In this document: positions 1 through 11,800 of the stretch, piece by piece | Numbering within the stretch: the stretch's first letter is position 1 | Layout: each line of letters begins with the position of its first letter | From: Rhipidocladum racemiflorum | Lineage: Eukaryota > Streptophyta > Magnoliopsida > Poales > Poaceae | Assembly (NCBI GenBank): GCA_036346355.1 | Contig: CM070572.1 | Coordinates: 4,533,001 to 4,597,000 of the forward strand | Length of the DNA stretch: 64,000 nucleotides | Direction of reading: 5' to 3' | Position numbers and translations under genes: made by a program | The notes under the pieces: model-generated | What the model was told of the DNA's origin: nothing | Databases searched by the model: none | What the model saw: only the letters and a program-made list of their open reading frames with translations

Positions 1-139
1 TCAACATCTACTTCATTGTCATGGTTCTGATCTGTTTTCATTTTCACATGGCATGTATTATTCAGATGCATGGTTCAAATTTGCTGTTTATATTGACCCT
101 TTAATACAAGGAGTGGTAATATCAATTATGTTTTATTAG

Positions 140-668
140 GTTCAGAATGCTGGACCCCAAACTATTGGACTAAGACCACTAAATTCTCCAAGTCAAACTT
201 CTAGTTTGGGATCATATGAGCAACTTCTCCAGCAATACCAGCAGCCACAGGCTCAAAATCCTTTCAGGTTGCAGCAGATGTCTTCAGCTGCACAGTCATA
301 TAGGGATCAAAGTCTTAAGTCCATTCAGGGGGGCCAAACACCACCTGACCCGTATGGCTTGTTAGGATTGCTGGGAGTTATAAGGATGAATGACGCTGAC
401 TTAGCATCTCTTGCTTTAGGAATAGATTTGACAACATTGGGTCTAAATTTGAACTCACCAGACAATCTATACAAGACATTTGGCTCTCCATGGTCAAATG
501 AGCCAGCAAAAGGAGATCCTGATTTTCATATTCCAGCTTGCTATTTTAATGAGCAACCTCCAGCACTACAGGTAAGCTGCCAATAACTGTAGGCTATTTC
601 TGACTAATGAGATGTTTTAAACCACATTTTCTAGGCCTAGAATCTTTTCTCTTGAAGGAGCCGGTTCA

Positions 669-714
<46 letters not shown>

Positions 715-1934
715 TATTTTGTAACAAATATTCTCTTGATGCAGCCTATACATTTTCAGAAGTTTCAGACATTGACACTGTTTTACATTTTCTATAGGTA
801 CTTGCACTACTTAAATTGTATTTGGCTCATCCATTAGTTGCAGCAACTTTATAGGGCTTATCCTTTGTCTTTGGTTTGCAGCTTGCCGAAGGATGAAGCT
901 CAGCTATGTGCTGCCAACGAACTGTGAGTACATGGTTTCACCGGCTTTCTCATTTACATATGTTGGTGCTAGAGTTATCTGGATTTGCATGATCCTTCTT
1001 TCTTGTTCATGTTTCTGAATATTATATCAAGAAATGCGATTTTATTGCAATAACATTTACGGCAAAGTTCAATACACTTGTGTCCTGATCAAGGTTTTAA
1101 ATATTGCTAACAAACCAGCTGCCACTAGGTCACTGGTGCCATTTTTCGTTGGTCACTCGTAATACCTTATAACCTGTGAGATACTTGACCGGACCCAGTG
1201 AATGTTATTATCTACCAATTTTTTAAAGTAATATTGCGGGTTTGTTTATTTTTCTTGGATGAATACTGTAACCCAGCAACATTGAAACTTGTTCATAACC
1301 CATCTGGCTACCTGAGCTTCACAAATGTTTCCAGGTTAATTTTCCTTATTTCTTCTTTCAATTAATGGAGTTTCAATCTGTGCGTCCAACAAATTCCCTT
1401 TTAAGCTAGCCATTTTTGGATATTGGGAATGTATTACCTAAGTTTTCATAGAAATACTTCAATATTATCTTACTAAATATGGCAAATATCTTCTGTAACT
1501 ACCTTACCCACAACCTAGTGCAGCACAGCACAACCAAACGGAACTTGAACCAGTTTTCTTTTTTTGATATATACTGCTTCTTATACGAACCATATAATGC
1601 GAATGTATATGATTGTATTTTCCTCAGATATAACCGGGGATGGTTTTACCATAGAGAATTGCGGTTATGGTTCACAAGAATTCCAAATGTGGAGCCTCTT
1701 GTTAAAACCTCTATTTATGAACGAGGGTCTTATGGTTGCTTTGATCCAAACAACTGGGAGACAGTCCGTAAGGTTTGGCCATGTAGATTTATATTGTAAG
1801 AATATCTAGATTCTGTTATGCACTATGCAAATTATAGCGGAGTGTGTGTTTTGCTGCAGGACAACTTTGTTCTCCATTATGAGCTAATAGAGAAAAGGCC
1901 AACTCTTCCTTCTGCATCCCAAAATGTTAGGTGA
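140..1934 (+). CDS. NOT2: CCR4-NOT complex subunit NOT2 (VIP2-like), C-terminal exons, 5' partial
   Basis: Five exons are visible: 140-571, 745-797, 882-923, 1628-1772 and 1860-1934 (stop TGA 1932-1934). All have GT-AG borders and consistent phases and give 248 codons before the stop. Exon 140-571 opens in phase 0 straight after an acceptor, so the start lies upstream of the window. The first visible part is Gln/Ser-rich. It runs into the conserved NOT2/NOT3/NOT5 (NOT-box) region: PPDPYGLLGLLGVIRMND, then TLFYIFYSLPKDEAQL across two junctions, NRGWFYHRELRLWF, ERGSYGCFDPNNWETV and NFVLHYELIEKRP. In this family NOT2 binds the NOT1 scaffold with NOT3/5 in the CCR4-NOT deadenylase complex, which controls mRNA turnover; plant VIP2/NOT2 is also linked to transcription and miRNA processing. 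The ending matches the family's usual end, so only the 5' side is missing. Family call is strong; the exon ends are my inference. Confidence 0.93.
668..716. repeat. (TTA)n/(TA)n microsatellite in a NOT2 intron
   Basis: About 13 TTA units run directly into a TA tract within the 173-bp intron between NOT2 exons 140-571 and 745-797. It lies about 30 bp before the acceptor, so length changes would alter the spacing of the branch region. Confidence 0.9.
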
Positions 1935-3083
1935 AAATTTTCTGGGTAAGGACTTTCCAGTGACCAAGATATTGTTTAGTATTCCATTTGTTCCTTCCAA
2001 TCTTGTTATTTTTATATACAATGCAATATTGCTTTCTTCAGATACCTCCTGAATCTAAGTTTTAGCCTTGTTGGATGGGACAAGAAGCCTATGTTCAGAA
2101 CACAGCGTCATTGCCTAACTCTTCAAGGTAGCTATTGTTTTGCAGACAAACACATTTTCTATGCCTGTTAGACCACAATTTGAATATATACTTTTTTGGC
2201 TGTAAAGAAAAGCTATTGCAAAATGTTAAAAGCAACTACTAATCACAAAGCAACGTTGCCTATGGCTATTTTAAAGAAGAAAATCTCTAATGGTGTTTCA
2301 AACAATGTTCACCGAGGCGCTAGTCGTGCGGCAGACCAGCGTCTAACGCCTAATCGCCGATTAGGCGGGCTAAGCGGCCACCTAGGCGGGATAAATCGGC
2401 TTAGACGGCTAGGCAGGAGGGTAAAGCCTAGCGCCTAGGTGCTGCCTAGGCGTGCTAGGTGGCCGCCTAAGGGAACAGATAGCTAAATTGTTATTGAAAA
2501 CGGTATGTAGGGTTTCCTGTTGACATGTGCTTGATAATCCTTATATACAGTAGGAACGAAGGCCGCTATAAAACCTTGCTCCCATGTACTTATTTGTGGT
2601 TCAACTCATTCAATTTGATGTCCCTATATTAGCCTTTTATTTGTGAAACAAAATTACTGGTGCATCAGAGTGCATCTAATCATGATTGGTTGAATTGAGA
2701 AAAGATAAGTTGATTGTTGGTAAGGTTTGGCTCTAGTTTGATTATTTGAACGACTTGGACAGGGCAGGGAGAACTCAGAAACTAGGGTCCTGCCGATCAG
2801 CAGAGGAGGCTGCAGAACAGAAGTCGGAATGTCCTGTTGTATTCCTTGTATTTATAGTAAAACAGTCATAAGGAGTTGCATTTTCCTATCATCTGGAGTC
2901 TCTACTCCCGGTAATGTCCTAACGTTTTCTTAGAACTGCACAACATTTTAGTAGTGTTCTGTACATTTTTTTTCCTTTCGAGCCTTAAATGACAAAACTC
3001 AGGTTGATTTCACACAGCCGCGTTCACATGCAAAGTGGTCGAATGCCTGTGTACCAGAGCGTTAGGCGGCGCTATATCACGGC
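1935..3083. other. NOT2 3' flank and untranslated region, with a CCTAGGCG-rich repeat
   Basis: No coding sequence is recognised. A donor-like TCTGG|GTAAGG follows the NOT2 stop by 12 bp, and an acceptor-like TTTCTTCAG ends at about 2041, so the 3' UTR may be spliced. A GC-rich patch at about 2314-2471 is built from degenerate CCTAGGCG/CGCCTAGG words. Its ends, TGTTCACCGAGGCG and CGCCTAAGGGAACA, are weak inverted repeats, which suggests an old MITE; no target duplication was found. Confidence 0.4.
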
Positions 3084-4005
3084 CAGGGTTCGCAATATGA
3101 CTATTCTCGAGCGAAAATCACGTTTTTTACGTGTACAGAGGTAGCTTGGCATATAAAACTGTTTGGTAAATAGGTCAATTTCAAAAAAATTAGAAAAAAT
3201 ATCAAAAAGTGTTAATTTTTTTTAGAAATTTGTGAGGTCTTAGACAACGGTAATGATATTGTAAAATTTTCATATTATTATCAGACTTATGTATTTTTTA
3301 AAAATTCTAACAGTAGCTACTTTTTTTTGTACATGTTTTTTGGTTTTTGGCTTTCTAGGGGTACTAAATGAAGTCTAATATTTTTTTAAAAAAATTGCGT
3401 GAGGTCTTGAGGCAATGCTAATGAGTATGTAAAATTTTCATATTATGATAAGACCTATGTATTTTTTTTAAAAAAATTGGCAGTGCTATTGTCTTTGTAT
3501 ATGCTTGTCTGTTTTTTATTTACTAGGGGCACTAAGTGAAGTCTTAACATTTCTGAAAATTTTACTATATAATCCATAGGCACTAATTATGATTCCATTA
3601 AAATTTAATAGCGTGCTCAAGTTTGTAAATTTTTAGAAAAATTTGACAGTGCTATTTTTTTCATTATTGTTTTTGATTTTCTAGAAGAAATACATAAATT
3701 AAAAAATTATTGAAATTTCTCTTATGTGTTTTTATAGAATAATGGGGATTTATTCAGATTTTTTACATTTTTGTCTCAATTTTTTGTAATTTTTTTTTCT
3801 AATTTTCCTCGAGTGTGTTGAAAATGCAAAAAGAATCGCTCGAAAGGTCATTCGCTTTTTAAATTTTTTCGACGAAGTTTAGCTGTCGATTTCAAAAAAA
3901 TTGACTTCAAACTCGAGCGATTTCTACCTATTTGCGACTCGATTTTGTCGATAATTAAAAATAAAAAATCAATCAAAAATCTTAAATTCGATATGGTTAA
4001 CCCTG
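3084..4005. mobile_element. hAT-type non-autonomous DNA transposon, 922 bp
   Basis: The ends are CAGGGTTCGCAATAT and, reverse-complemented, CAGGGTTAACCATAT. These are imperfect terminal inverted repeats starting CAGGG, as in hAT elements. The flanks ATCACGGC (3076-3083) and ATCGCGGC (4006-4013) form an 8-bp target duplication with one mismatch, the hAT length. The AT-rich interior holds a diverged direct repeat of about 169 bp (for example the TAATGAK..GTAAAATTTTCATATTAT blocks at 3251 and 3420). No transposase ORF is seen. The ends resemble those of the element at 63262-63629. Confidence 0.75.
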
Positions 4006-4195
4006 ATCGCGGCACAACCGCCTGCACGCGGGTTGGCCATGCGATGCTGGCAAGGTTGGGTGGTCGCGCGTGTTGTGCCATATCGGTCGTGTCGACAAGC
4101 TCCGAATCGAGTGGTATGGCTGTGATTGCAGAAGCCTGAAGTTATTAAAATGGTGCTGCCCAAGGTTTAAAATCCCAACAAAATCTTAGGTTTTA

Positions 4196-4607
4196 GGCCC
4201 TGTTTGTTTCAGTTAGAGATTGTAGAAAGCAGCTTTTAAAAGCTGGGAGGTCAACAAACAGGAAACTTTCAATCTGGATTGTAATAATCTGGAGGTCAGA
4301 TTGTAGCAATCCGACAATCCACTCTGGAGGAGCTTTCCTCAGCTTTTTTTTGTGCAAAAGACCACAATACCCATCCAACTTCAGTGAAAATTACCCACCA
4401 TTGCCCCCCACTATTCACAAGACTTTTCAACCTATAATCGAGGGTACCACAGACTTTTGTCAAGCAGAAATAACAATATAAACACACTATAATCTGGGTT
4501 GCCAAACAGCCATCAGCTTTTCAGCCTCCAGCTTTTAACAATCCAGCTTTTACAATCTAAATTTTAAAAGCTGCTTTCTACAATCCTCAGCTGAAACAAA
4601 CAGGGCC
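4196..4607. mobile_element. Tourist-like (PIF/Harbinger) MITE, 412 bp
   Basis: The left end is GGCCCTGTTTGTTTCAG. The right end CTGAAACAAACAGGGCC is its exact reverse complement. TTA flanks both sides (4193-4195 and 4608-4610), the PIF/Harbinger 3-bp target duplication. Subterminal inverted words also pair (AAGCAGCTTTTAAAAGCT with AAAAGCTGCTTTCTACAATC). There is no coding capacity. Confidence 0.88.
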
Positions 4608-4610
4608 TTA

Positions 4611-6340
4611 GTCTCCTCAGATTCATAATCCCGACGGAATAAAAAAATTCAAATTTCTACAGTATTTCGTGAATTGCACCGAAATTTCGGGAATTTTGAC
4701 TGGATTTCAACTTTTTTCAACAATCTCTCTTAAAAATGTCATCTTTCATGATTTTTTTTTTGAAATTTAGGTCAAGTTCGCGCGCATGTATGTCTCTCTG
4801 AGCTTGACATTTAGGTCGAGTGGGCTAGCTACAGCTATGGAAGGAAAAACTATCCCTGATTGTCTCTTCGCTGCCGAAACCCAACATTCTTTTAGCAGGG
4901 TAGATAGGCTGATCTGCACCAAAACTTAGGCCACCAGACACAACGGAACAAAACACCAGCCATTCAATCAGGCATGCATTGACCCCTGTCCGAACCTATC
5001 AAACTCTGAATCATACCGGCATTTTATAAAGCAAACCGCGCGCGCGACATCCAACTGACGGAGTGACGAGCATCCATCCGCGGCAACAACCGCGCGTGCA
5101 TTTGTTTAGCGTCACCCGTCCGTCGCCCTTGCTTATGTCAAGCGCATTCCACCCGTTCTTAGCTTCGTCCGCGACCGCGCTGTCTGCATCCGACGGCACT
5201 CGCTTGGTTAATTAGATGTTAGCACAACCACATGCAGCGGCAGCGGCAGCAGAGCTTCAGCTCCACCAAATTCTTGGAGTTGATGGAGCTGAGTATTCCT
5301 GACTTCACCAAATTCGTGGAGCAGGAGCTGTTGGTATATTATTAAAAATATTTAGGTGGATCATCTTGTTTACATTTTAGAATAAAATTATAAACTTAAG
5401 TCATTTTATTTCAATCTACAAGTTTTAGCTCTGAAATGGAGTTGGTATCTGAAGCTCTGCCAAACAGGACCTTAATACATAGGGCGCTACGGGCGTATCG
5501 ATCCCTCACTACGTCGGTCATGCTGAGCTACGAAGGACACTAAACAAAATGACAGCCCCACTAAGGCATCTCACCTTCCTAAACTGCCATGGCATGCGTA
5601 CAAACTGGGCTAACACGGTAACATTTGTTTAGCCGACAATAACCACTGTTATTTAGGCCGTGAACTTTTGTCTGCAGCTAATCGTCATCTTTCGGCAGTA
5701 TTCGAGTTGAGTTGTTCAATTGTTACAAGTTAATTAGCACAACCATATCCTGGTATCCACATGCACGCATGCGTGAACGCTCCCGGCCAGTGCCACCTCT
5801 CTGGCCGGCATCCTGTAATTAACAAGGTAAGTGTTACGGCTAAGTTTGTTCTACTAATTTAGTCGCCAAGATTAGGTTAAACATGTGGTCGCCATTAAGA
5901 AATCCCCAGTGGCTGCCTCGAAACCGTTCGCGTTCGAGAGAAGGCCCCGCCTGCGGTCGCCGTCCGATGGCCGGGCCGACCGTCGGTTAAACTAGCATTA
6001 TTGCCGCTGCCATCATATATATCTCCAAGTAAAAGCTTCTTCAGTCAAAGGTTCGATTTCCCCGAGTGAAAGTTTCGTGCGGTTAAAGAGCTGACTCGAG
6101 ACAGAGACCAACAGCTCCTGTGCTCAATTAAACTCGCTAATTAAGCTTTCTTCCTTCTGAGTTAACAACATTGGTTTAGGGAGATGGATATGGGGCTCCG
6201 AGGTTTGGTGGTCTGCCATTCGTTCCATCAGAAAGGCACCTTTAGTTCGAGGCAGGTCTAGACTACTGGGATCCTTTTCACCAAAAGTTAGGTCCTTTCT
6301 AGGTAACCATGTCCTCCTACCACATGTACCAGTGTTGCCG
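4611..6340. other. Intergenic region upstream of the miR164 locus, with a Tourist-like MITE fragment
   Basis: No gene is recognised. About 5247-5466 resembles the inner and right part of a Tourist-like MITE: it contains GAGCTTCAGCTCCACC and ends GCCAAACAGGACC followed by TTA. Its left end is not clear. The rest is presumed promoter and upstream sequence for the miRNA transcript. Short ORFs here have no recognisable similarity. Confidence 0.45.
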
Positions 6341-6342
6341 CC

Positions 6343-6352
6343 TATATATATA
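6343..6352 (+). promoter_or_regulatory. TATA box of the miR164 primary transcript
   Basis: TATATATATA lies 133 bp before the hairpin base and 151 bp before the mature miRNA. Plant MIR genes are transcribed by RNA polymerase II from TATA promoters, so a start near 6375 would put the hairpin in the first exon. The start site is inferred from spacing only. Confidence 0.6.
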
Positions 6353-6484
6353 CGCCACACCGCTAGCAGCTTAGCTCAGCTCACCACGCGCTTCTGCTCT
6401 TGCTTGCTCGTCTCCATTCCCTCTTCAGTTCTCCGAGAGCTGCAAAAATGGCGGATCGAGGAGATTGATCGAGGCGTACGAGGA

Positions 6485-6581
6485 GGGGCGAGCAAACCGT
6501 GCTGGAGAAGCAGGGCACGTGCTCGACCGGCTTGCGCTCTAGCAGCACGTGCGCTCCTTCTCCAGCACGGCTTCTCGCCCC
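6485..6581 (+). ncRNA. MIR164: miR164 precursor hairpin (miR164d-like)
   Basis: The 5' arm carries TGGAGAAGCAGGGCACGTGC at 6503-6522 followed by T at 6523. This is the 21-nt miR164 with terminal U, the 3' end I recall for cereal miR164d (miR164a ends in A). The 3' arm at 6546-6566 is the expected star: it pairs with the mature strand except for isolated mismatches and leaves 2-nt 3' overhangs at both ends. The stem extends through ACCGTGC/GCACGG and closes with GGGGCGAG (6485-6492) and CTCGCCCC (6574-6581), around a loop of about 22 nt. miR164 guides cleavage of NAC-family (CUC/NAM, NAC1-type) mRNAs and so controls organ boundaries, root branching and senescence. A GTAAG donor-like site at 6665 suggests the transcript is spliced downstream of the hairpin. 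Short ORFs across the palindrome on both strands are by-products. Confidence 0.95.
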
Positions 6582-6723
6582 ATCGATCGGTCCCGTGTGC
6601 GCCGCGCCGCGCAATGCGAGCTGCGAGAGGCGATCGATCGATCGATGTGTGGCCGGATTCATTGGTAAGACGCTGTTTTTGTTTCTTGATTAGGCATGAA
6701 CGTAGCCGCCGGAAGTAGCTCAA

Positions 6724-8833
6724 AAGTTAGTCAGCGACAAGGTCGTAGATACTAGTGCTCGAATTCCAATCGACCTGAGAGATTGCTGTCACTGGAAAAG
6801 TCATGGGAACTGGTAGAAACTTGCATGGATATCTCTGGAACAAATCGAATAGCGAGTTTGTTGCAGCCATAAACTGTATTCTGTTCTGTGTCCAAAGGAA
6901 GGTTCAGGCACATTTGAAATGGTTTGCCTGAAATTGGCAAATTGGCATCGTCGACCTTTCTCCTGCATGCCAAGCTATTCCTTCTTCATATAATCCTTGA
7001 CCACCTATGGAGTTTTGCATAAAGAAAGTTATTCTTTTCCTTTTTCACTCTTTCATTCTAGCTTCCAAACTTTCAAGTCTAATGCATGCCTCGCTCAGAC
7101 AAGCAACTGATTAAGCATAAGGACAAGATGGGTAACACTGTTAGCAAAGTAAGATCTATAACTTAGGTGCATGAAGGGTAAGGCATGAGATACTAAACTC
7201 CAGTTAATAATCTTCAGTAAGCATAGGCCAGACTTCTTCAGAGAGCAAAGTTGCAGGTGAGGGAAGCAAACCGACATGGTGTTCAGTTGGTCTTATGGAA
7301 AACTTGGTAGGGTTTTGATAACTTTCATCTGGATGTTTTCTTTAGCAACCATCATCCAAATTTCTGTCCATTGGATTTGCTTTGAGATCGATGCATGCCC
7401 CCCCTGAATTCGAGGTGGGTTGCTATGTTTTGATCGGACGGATGTGAACGGATATGTGTTTAATCGTACGGTCCAAAATTTGGATGCTTTTTTGGGATAA
7501 AAACATCCGGATGATGCCTATACTCTCAACTTGGTAGGTTCTTCTTAGCCCCACATACTGTTCAGATCGTGGGCCCACAGTTCAAAAGAGATTGCGGACC
7601 TCAGGAGGATGAACAATAACACGTGCCACAGTAGCCAAACACGTTGTCTATAGTACCACCATGCCATCCACAGTACGCCCCAGAAGAACAATATTCGGTT
7701 GCTACAGACACTATATTAATACGATAGCTATTTTGCATGTACTAACGTTTTTCGTTTGCTCTTCCTCATTGTACGCGCATAAAGATGGGGAATTGAACGG
7801 TTTTTACCGAAGATCGTTTTGCCTTTCCACTGAAAATTGGGAGATCGATATACTTTACTCGGTGTCCGTGAAGTTCAACGGCTGTGATTTTGACGAATCA
7901 AAGAGTTACAGTCCATTATATCTGGCAGCGGAGAATTAACTAGTGTTCATCAAGAGAATATGTGAGTATTAGAATCCTACGCTGTGAACATCGGGCAAAC
8001 CCCCGTATCATGTTCCAAGTAAAAGATTGCTCTTCAGCTAGAATCATGCAATAGTAATCTTGAGTTTGTTCATGGCAAAGCACTAGCCTTTCCAATTACA
8101 CATGTACAGTACGGATAGACCTGTATGGCAGGAATCAGGAGATGCTTCTATATATGTACAAACAAAAGAAAAACAAATTATCAGTGTTTTAGTACTTCAG
8201 AGTGTCCTATTCAATGCAGTACAATGATGATAAATTAGCTGCTTCTTCAAGCACGTAGCATAAGAAAACTGTGCGTAAATGGGCTGTTCCTGGCATAGTT
8301 TTTACATTAATATTTAGTAGTATCACTCACACGTATATATCCTTGTCCATGTCAATTGCGATTGATTACTTTGATAGCTGCTTATACGGATCCAATTACA
8401 GACCTTTACTCTTGGTATAACATGATCTACAAACAAATTTCACCAAGTTAAAAGAGTGTTGTCATCACAGATGGTTGTGAAACACATTTCCCCTTTCCCA
8501 GGGTAACTAACCAGAACGACTTACTGTAAACAGGTAGTTTTTCACTATCATGGTACTGCAAGCAAACAGATAGTTCTGATTGTGACAGATCAAACCAGAC
8601 TATAGGATAAGAACATCGATCAGAGCAAACAGCCAAGGTTCAGAAGTTTCTCCATCTTTGTTCTTCATGATGGGTCTACACGGACTACATTGCATCAACG
8701 AATAGTAACCGGATAGCATATTTCACATGCTCTTAGAATCAACAACTGAAGCACAAGGTTCAGAAGATTTCAGGCAGCAACTTAATCGCCATATTCTTAT
8801 TTCTAAAATTTACAACATCCCCAACGCTTCAAA
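6724..8833. other. Intergenic region between the miR164 locus and the CIP7-like gene
   Basis: No gene is recognised. The ORF at 7661-7939 (92 aa) has no recognisable domain. A MITE lies at 7312-7527. The remainder is unannotated and probably includes the 3' part of the miRNA primary transcript on the left and the CIP7-like 3' UTR on the right. Confidence 0.4.
7312..7527. mobile_element. Mutator-type MITE, 216 bp
   Basis: AACTTGGTAGG occurs directly on both sides (7301-7311 and 7528-7538). This is a 9- to 11-bp target duplication as expected for Mutator-like elements. The ends are imperfect inverted repeats: TCATCTGGATGTTTT on the left, and TCATCCGGATGTTTTTATC from the reverse complement of the right, with CATCCAAATTT conserved further in. 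No ORF is present. Confidence 0.65.
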
Positions 8834-11800
8834 TCAGCTCCTGCCACAGTTTAACGATCGAAATGAGAAGAAGGATCGATGAGCTGCAACAGCAAAATCA
8901 GACAGCATTAATAGAGTGGTGAAAAGAAAGAAGCATGATGTGAAAACAGACACAAAATGCATGTTAAGGTCTCTAGTCTACTTACCTTTTGGTGATTTCT
9001 CCTGTGGTACTATCTCGTTCAGTTCAGACTTTGCAGGAGAAGCAGCCACAAGGCTTTGCAGAGAGCAAGCTGCAGATTGAAACGTGTTAGTAGTTAGAAA
9101 AAAACACACATCGCAAATATTCTAATTTGATCGGTGCAGATTGTGAGTTTGTTGTGTAAAAAACAAGACTTTAATTCTACTTTCTAGGAATACCGAGAAG
9201 AACATGAGATGGGAATTACCCTGCGGAGAGACGGCGTAACCGCGATCCATATCATCAGAGGCAGCATCCGAGGATCCCATCCTGGGCCTGATCGAATCAG
9301 TGGACTGCCACCCTCCGCTCGCGCTGTCGTCGTCGACCAGCGAGGGCACCGACGGCGACGTGCAGTCGATGACAGTAACTCCCCTGCCTCTATTCTTCTT
9401 CCCGAAGCCCAGGAACTTCTTGAACCCTCTCGCCGTCTCTTTCGGTGACCGCGCCGCGCCGGAGACCCTGCTTCCCGTGCTGCTCGGCGTCGTCAGGGCG
9501 CTCTTCTCGGCGCTCTCCTCGCGTTTCTTCCGTATCAGCGCGGCGTCCGCTTCGAGGAGCCTCTCGATGGACTGAGCCCGAGAGCTGCAAGAAGGCGGGC
9601 TGTTGTGAGGGGAGCCCCCTGACCTGCCGGATAAAGAGGGCTCGTCGGAGCTTTCTCTTGCCGGCGCTTCTTCCTCGTTCATCGTCGCGCTTTCCGCGGC
9701 AACTGCATCGGATGGTGCCGTGGTCTCTCCGGCATCGTCCTCGTTCTTCTTGCCATTGAAATCTAGTTTAGCATCTGAACCTGCAGCCAATGTTTCAGAA
9801 CGCCTCATGGCTTCCTCCTCGATGATGTCCTTCTTGATGTAGACATAGCTCGGCTCGTTTTCCGAGTCGCTGGTGATCTCTCCAATCGCTAGCTTCTGAT
9901 CAGGATACACCGTGATATCCTCGGCGTTGCGTCTCTCGACGTCGATGTTCTTCGCTTCAGCTTCACCGCCTGCTATACTGCGGACTACCTCGCTGCAATC
10001 TGAATCCGGCGAGGGGGCTCGCCCGTTCGCTGTGCCGGTGCCATTGCCACTCCGGAGAAACGGTCTTGGGGGAGAAGCCTTTTGAGTTTCATCAGCGACA
10101 GCAGCCTGCTCGCTTGAACAGCTCTGCACCGGTGCTGCCTCAAAGATATTCGGCAGAACCACCTCTTTGAGGTTCTCCAGGCCGCCGGAGGAGCTAGACC
10201 GTCGGGGCAGGGAGCGCGGCGGCTTCGGCCCAGTCTTGGCGAAGCCGTGTTCTTTCGCCGAGCTCTTGTTCCCTGATAATGCCTTATGTTTCGGCGCGGT
10301 CATTCCGACGCCGATGGGTCGCGCTCGGTGGCTGTCGTCCTTCCTGCTGGCGTCACCAGCGCCGGCGGGCGGCTCCGACAGCGGCGGTTCTTGCGACAGC
10401 GCTCGCCGCCTCCCGACGTCGGGGCGGCTGCTCTTCGTGGTGGACGACGAGAAGCTCCTGGTGCGCGCGTGCTTCTTGCCGGAAATCCTGCTCGGAGCAA
10501 CGTCGGAGCTTCTTCTCCTGTCGCCATCGTCCTCATCTTTCTGCTGCACATGTCACAAAGCTCCAGTTAAGAGCTCTCCCAGTTAACCCTGTAGTACGTG
10601 TATCATGATCTCATGCATGCATTGAGGCAAAGTGTCATACGATCTCAAAAACAAAAACAAAAACAAAAACAAAAAGAAAGAAAGAAACAGCGTATCTATC
10701 ACATGACATAAGCACAGTTTCATTGGAATCTAAGAAGATTTACGAAAGGCCAAGCTGTAATTTGTTGGGATTAACCCGGTGACAGTTCATGGCGCCGACC
10801 ATGGCCGGCAGTAATTGGCAATGACGGGGAAAAACAAAGGGTTGACCGGCGTGCTAGCGTCGTGTTTACATGACGCGCAAGCACGAATGCTTCTTCCTGA
10901 TCTTCAACTTTCGGCAGCCGACACGCAAGTGTTTATTTAAACGGTGATATCTTTTGACTCTTCCATACACTCTTTTTCCAACCTATTTTCATGGACGACG
11001 AGTTGACATAGCTGTACTACACTCGGGACATTCGTAGGGATAAACGTACATTTACACGCACCACGCACATTAACACCGCGTACAACGTGATTGAGATGCC
11101 ACTTGTAGATTAATACTCCCTCCCGTTATAAATAGCTGTCGTTTTAGACATAGAGATGGTCAAACTTTCAAAACTTTAACTGTCGATATATTTTTAAATA
11201 TTTAAATTAAATACATGAAAATTAAATCCGTAGACTTGTCTTGAGAAATACTTTCACAATATTATAATTTTATTGAGTTTTATAAATAAATTGTAATAAA
11301 TATTAGTGATCAAAGTTGTGTTTTAAAGGCCGTATCAATATCCAAAACAATAACTATTTGTGACCAGAAGATAGTACTTCTAGAGTTGTTGTCAAAAGGA
11401 AAAAAAGGGTATATGCATGGAGTGATCTCAACTGTCAAGGAGGAAAAAACCCATTAATGTTTGAGAACACCTTCACGAGGGAAGGACATGCAGTAGAATA
11501 TGATCAGAGACTTCAAGCTCAAAGCGTGATATGCTTTATTGACACACGAAATGTAGATGCTGCTTGCCTGCACGTCCAACCAGGTTCCGCAAGGAATTCT
11601 TAAACCTACTTGCACCTCTCCCTGTGCGTGAGGTGAAGTAGTTTCTGGTCGAGATTTCATTATATTCCATTTAACTGTTTTTTTTCCCTCATGAGCTATA
11701 ACTTGTTTCCCTTTGGACTGTCGCACACAAACTTTTCACTTCTGAGAGATGCATGCTGCAAAGCAAAGTTTGATAAGAGAGATGTAGAAGGGTGCATGCA

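Noticed and set aside
6332..6723. Overlapping ORFs of 64-128 aa on both strands at the miR164 locus
   Set aside because: They arise from the GC-rich palindrome; no domain is recognised and the hairpin explains the sequence.
7661..7939. 92-aa plus-strand ORF
   Set aside because: No similarity recognised, no promoter or splice context, and the length is expected by chance.
9209..10608. Plus-strand ORFs of 79-139 aa
   Set aside because: Antisense shadows of the large CIP7-like exon 2, which is GC-rich.
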